13,671 bases of DNA from Prevotellaceae bacterium. Its GTDB lineage: Bacteria > Bacteroidota > Bacteroidia > Bacteroidales > UBA932. Location of the stretch: positions 1 to 13,671 of the forward strand of contig JAITVR010000127.1 in the NCBI GenBank assembly GCA_031285695.1, read 5' to 3'. The notes below the pieces were generated by a model. The model was given only the letters and a program-made list of their open reading frames with translations. It did not search any database and was not told where the DNA came from. The position numbers and the translations under genes were made by a program. Each line of letters opens with the position of its first letter. Within the stretch, counting starts at the first letter, position 1. Of the stretch, positions 11,989 to 13,671 are shown piece by piece.

Positions 11989-13263
11989 ATGGAAACAATA
12001 AAATATCCCAACATTTCGGAGGTTGAAGCCTTGCTTTCGCGCCCGGCGCAAAGCCTCGAACACCTGCGTGAGCCTGCCTTAGCGGTGATTGATGAGGTGC
12101 GCAAGAACGGCGATAATGCGCTGCGCAGCTACACGCAAAAGTTCGATGGTGTGAGCATTGAAACGTTTCGCGTAAGTGCTGCCGAATTTGCTGAAGCAGA
12201 AAATTTGGTAGGCGAAGATTTGAAAAAATCGATTTCGCTTGCTGCAAAAAATATTGAAAAATTTCATGCTGCACAGGTTTCAAAAGTAGAGAAAATTGAG
12301 ACTATGAGCGGCGTTACTTGTTGGAGGAAAAGTGTTGGTATAGAGCGAGTTGGGTTGTATATTCCGGGCGGTAGTGCGCCGCTTTTTTCCACGGTTTTGA
12401 TGTTGGGAATTCCTGCGAAAATTGCAGGTTGTTCGCGCATAGTTTTGTGTACGCCGCCGAGCAAAAGCGGGAAAATTCACCCTGCCATTTTGTACGCTGC
12501 GCAGCTGGTTGGCGTTACGGAAATTTACAAAGTTGGCGGCATACAAGCCATAGCAGCATTGACTTTTGGCACAGAAAGCGTTCCGCGTGTGGATAAAATT
12601 TTTGGCCCGGGAAATGCTTACGTTACCGCAGCAAAACAGCTGGTGAGCAACATGGGCGTGGCGATTGATATGCCGGCAGGTCCGTCGGAGGTTATGGTGC
12701 TGGCAGACGAGAGCTGTAATCCTGCTTTTGTGGCGGCTGATTTGCTTTCGCAAGCCGAGCATGGCACTGATAGCCAAGCGGTTTTGGTAACTGATAATGA
12801 AAATATTATTAACGCTGTAAAGTTGGCGATGTACGAGCTGCTGCAACAATTGGCGCGCAAGGATATTGCAAAAATATCGCTCGAAAAAAGTAAATTGGTG
12901 TTGGTAAAAAATGCAGCGGAAATGCTGCAAGTTGCCAACATTTACGCTGCCGAACACCTAATTATTTCCACAAAAAATGCCGAAGAAATGGCGGAAAAGG
13001 TGGTTAACGCAGGCTCGGTTTTTATAGGAAATTATTCGCCCGAAAGCGCAGGCGATTATGCTTCGGGAACCAATCACGCGTTGCCCACGGCGGGTTACGC
13101 ACGCTCGTTTAGCGGCGTAAGTGTGGATAGCTTTGTACGAAAAATTACCTTTCAAAAGCTCACGCAGGAAGGTTTGAAAAATGTAGGCACAGCGGTAGAA
13201 ATAATGGCGGAGGCTGAGGGCTTGCAGGCGCATAAAAATGCGGTGAGTTTACGGTTGATATAG
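11989..13263 (+). CDS. hisD: Histidinol dehydrogenase (HisD)
   Basis: HisD oxidises L-histidinol to L-histidine in two NAD+-dependent steps, the last reactions of the pathway, using a zinc ion. The 424 residues match the family. Motifs seen are VGLYIPGGSAPLFSTVLMLGIPA at 121-143, KVGGIQAIAALTFGTESVPRVDKIFGPGN at 181-209, PAGPSEVMVLAD at 229-240, DLLSQAEHGTDSQAVLVT with zinc ligands Gln255 and His258, AAEHLII, and NHALPTAGYARSFSGVSVDSFVRK near the C-terminus. All conserved residues I can check are present. It is second in the his operon; in many Bacteroidota hisC follows, but here a KilA-N gene does. Confidence 0.97.
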   Translation: METIKYPNISEVEALLSRPAQSLEHLREPALAVIDEVRKNGDNALRSYTQKFDGVSIETFRVSAAEFAEAENLVGEDLKKSISLAAKNIEKFHAAQVSKVEKIETMSGVTCWRKSVGIERVGLYIPGGSAPLFSTVLMLGIPAKIAGCSRIVLCTPPSKSGKIHPAILYAAQLVGVTEIYKVGGIQAIAALTFGTESVPRVDKIFGPGNAYVTAAKQLVSNMGVAIDMPAGPSEVMVLADESCNPAFVAADLLSQAEHGTDSQAVLVTDNENIINAVKLAMYELLQQLARKDIAKISLEKSKLVLVKNAAEMLQVANIYAAEHLIISTKNAEEMAEKVVNAGSVFIGNYSPESAGDYASGTNHALPTAGYARSFSGVSVDSFVRKITFQKLTQEGLKNVGTAVEIMAEAEGLQAHKNAVSLRLI

Positions 13264-13291
13264 AACTTAAATCGTAAAAGTAAAACAGGGT

Positions 13292-13671
13292 ATGGCAAAA
13301 ATACGGGTAAAAGATACGGAGGTATCCGTGATACAAATAAATAGTGAAGACTATATTTGTATCACGGATATGATTAAGGCAAAAGATGGAGAGTTTTTTG
13401 TTACCGATTGGTTGCGAAATCGTAATACGTTGGAGTACATCGGCATTTGGGAGCAAGTGTATAATCCGAATTTTAATTATGGCGAATTCGCCATAATTAA
13501 AACTAAAGCAGGTCTTAACAATTTTAAAATCAGCACAAAAGAGTTGGTTGAGCGATGCAATGTTATTTCATTGCAGGCAAAGGCTGGTCGCTATGGTGGC
13601 ACATACGCGCACAAGGATATTGCCTTTGAATTTGCCTTGTGGATAAGTCCGGAATTTAAAATATACGTTGT
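13292..13671 (+). CDS. KilA-N domain protein, 3' end cut by the window
   Basis: An uninterrupted frame starts at ATG 13292 and runs to the window end (126 codons so far). The protein reads VSVIQINSEDYICITDMIKAKDGEFF, VTDWLRNRNTLEYIGIWEQ, NPNFNYGEFAIIKTKAGLNNF, LVERCNVISLQAKAGRYGGT, YAHKDIAFEFALWISPEFK. The YICITDM opening, the W-RN-NT-E-LG-WE block and GRYGGTYAHKDIAFEFA-WISPEF are the signature of the KilA-N DNA-binding domain, found in phage and in many Bacteroidota chromosomal proteins. Its target and role are unknown. It begins 28 bases after hisD on the same strand, with no terminator between, so it may ride on the his transcript. The gene is unusually rich in inverted repeats. Confidence 0.92.
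   Translation, partial: MAKIRVKDTEVSVIQINSEDYICITDMIKAKDGEFFVTDWLRNRNTLEYIGIWEQVYNPNFNYGEFAIIKTKAGLNNFKISTKELVERCNVISLQAKAGRYGGTYAHKDIAFEFALWISPEFKIYV
13323..13370. repeat. Perfect 17-bp inverted repeat inside the KilA-N gene
   Basis: TATCCGTGATACAAATA (13323-13339) is perfectly inverted at 13354-13370, with 14 bases between; ATAG and CTAT inside the spacer can extend the stem. It lies about 30 bases past the start codon, in the VSVIQINSEDYICITD region. It also holds a TATATTTG octamer (13352-13359). Confidence 0.85.
13471..13502. repeat. Perfect 32-bp palindrome inside the KilA-N gene
   Basis: The 32 bases centred on 13486/13487 (TTTTAATTATGGCGAA then its exact reverse complement) form a gapless palindrome in the coding frame for NFNYGEFAIIK. 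Shorter inverted repeats follow at 13521-13530, 13556-13575 and 13610-13641. Confidence 0.9.

Noticed and set aside
13352..13359. TATATTTG octamer inside the KilA-N gene as a promoter
   Set aside because: It is within conserved coding sequence for the YICITD motif and inside an inverted repeat; no following start codon makes sense of it.

Overview
The window looks like chromosomal DNA of a member of the phylum Bacteroidota (Bacteroidetes). Several genes are preceded by the TAnnTTTG -7 box of this phylum, Shine-Dalgarno motifs are weak or absent, and the order nadK - porG-like - uppS - bamA - skp - skp is a typical Bacteroidota envelope locus. The genus cannot be told from the sequence.

Layout. 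1-485: a small conserved hypothetical protein followed by a strong terminator. 486-940: no gene; a degenerate 21-bp tandem array, one copy of a 61-69 bp direct repeat, a terminator and a promoter. 941-1556: a two-gene antitoxin/PIN-toxin module, closed by the second copy of the direct repeat and a perfect 18-bp hairpin. 1725-2236 (minus): a DUF4160/DUF2442 gene pair converging on the PIN module; its promoter shares 20 bases with the PIN module's promoter. 2237-2801: no gene; a stack of nested palindromic REP-like elements. 2802-3518 (minus): pdxJ (vitamin B6 synthesis), divergent from nadK (3675-4535). 4705-9959: a cell-envelope block: PorG-like outer-membrane protein, uppS (lipid carrier synthesis), bamA (outer-membrane protein insertion) and two Skp/OmpH periplasmic chaperones. 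10081-10569: a YfcE-type metallophosphoesterase. 10570-11062: REP-like elements around a histidine leader/attenuator. 11063-13263: hisG and hisD. 13292 to the window end: a 5'-complete KilA-N domain gene cut by the window edge.

How it works together. UppS supplies the isoprenoid carrier for peptidoglycan and surface polysaccharide. BamA with its Skp chaperones inserts beta-barrel proteins, and the PorG-like protein belongs to that outer-membrane set. The his genes appear to be controlled by classical ribosome-mediated attenuation: a 17-codon leader with seven His codons is followed by mutually exclusive antiterminator and terminator hairpins.

The strongest non-routine observations are the complete his attenuator, with a REP-like hairpin between it and hisG; a palindrome-dense KilA-N gene directly downstream of hisD; direct repeats bracketing the PIN module; related promoter sequences on two convergent toxin-antitoxin-like modules; a helically phased A-tract tandem array; and related 5' untranslated sequences on the divergent pdxJ and nadK genes. 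I see no tRNA, rRNA, CRISPR array, transposase or phage structural gene.
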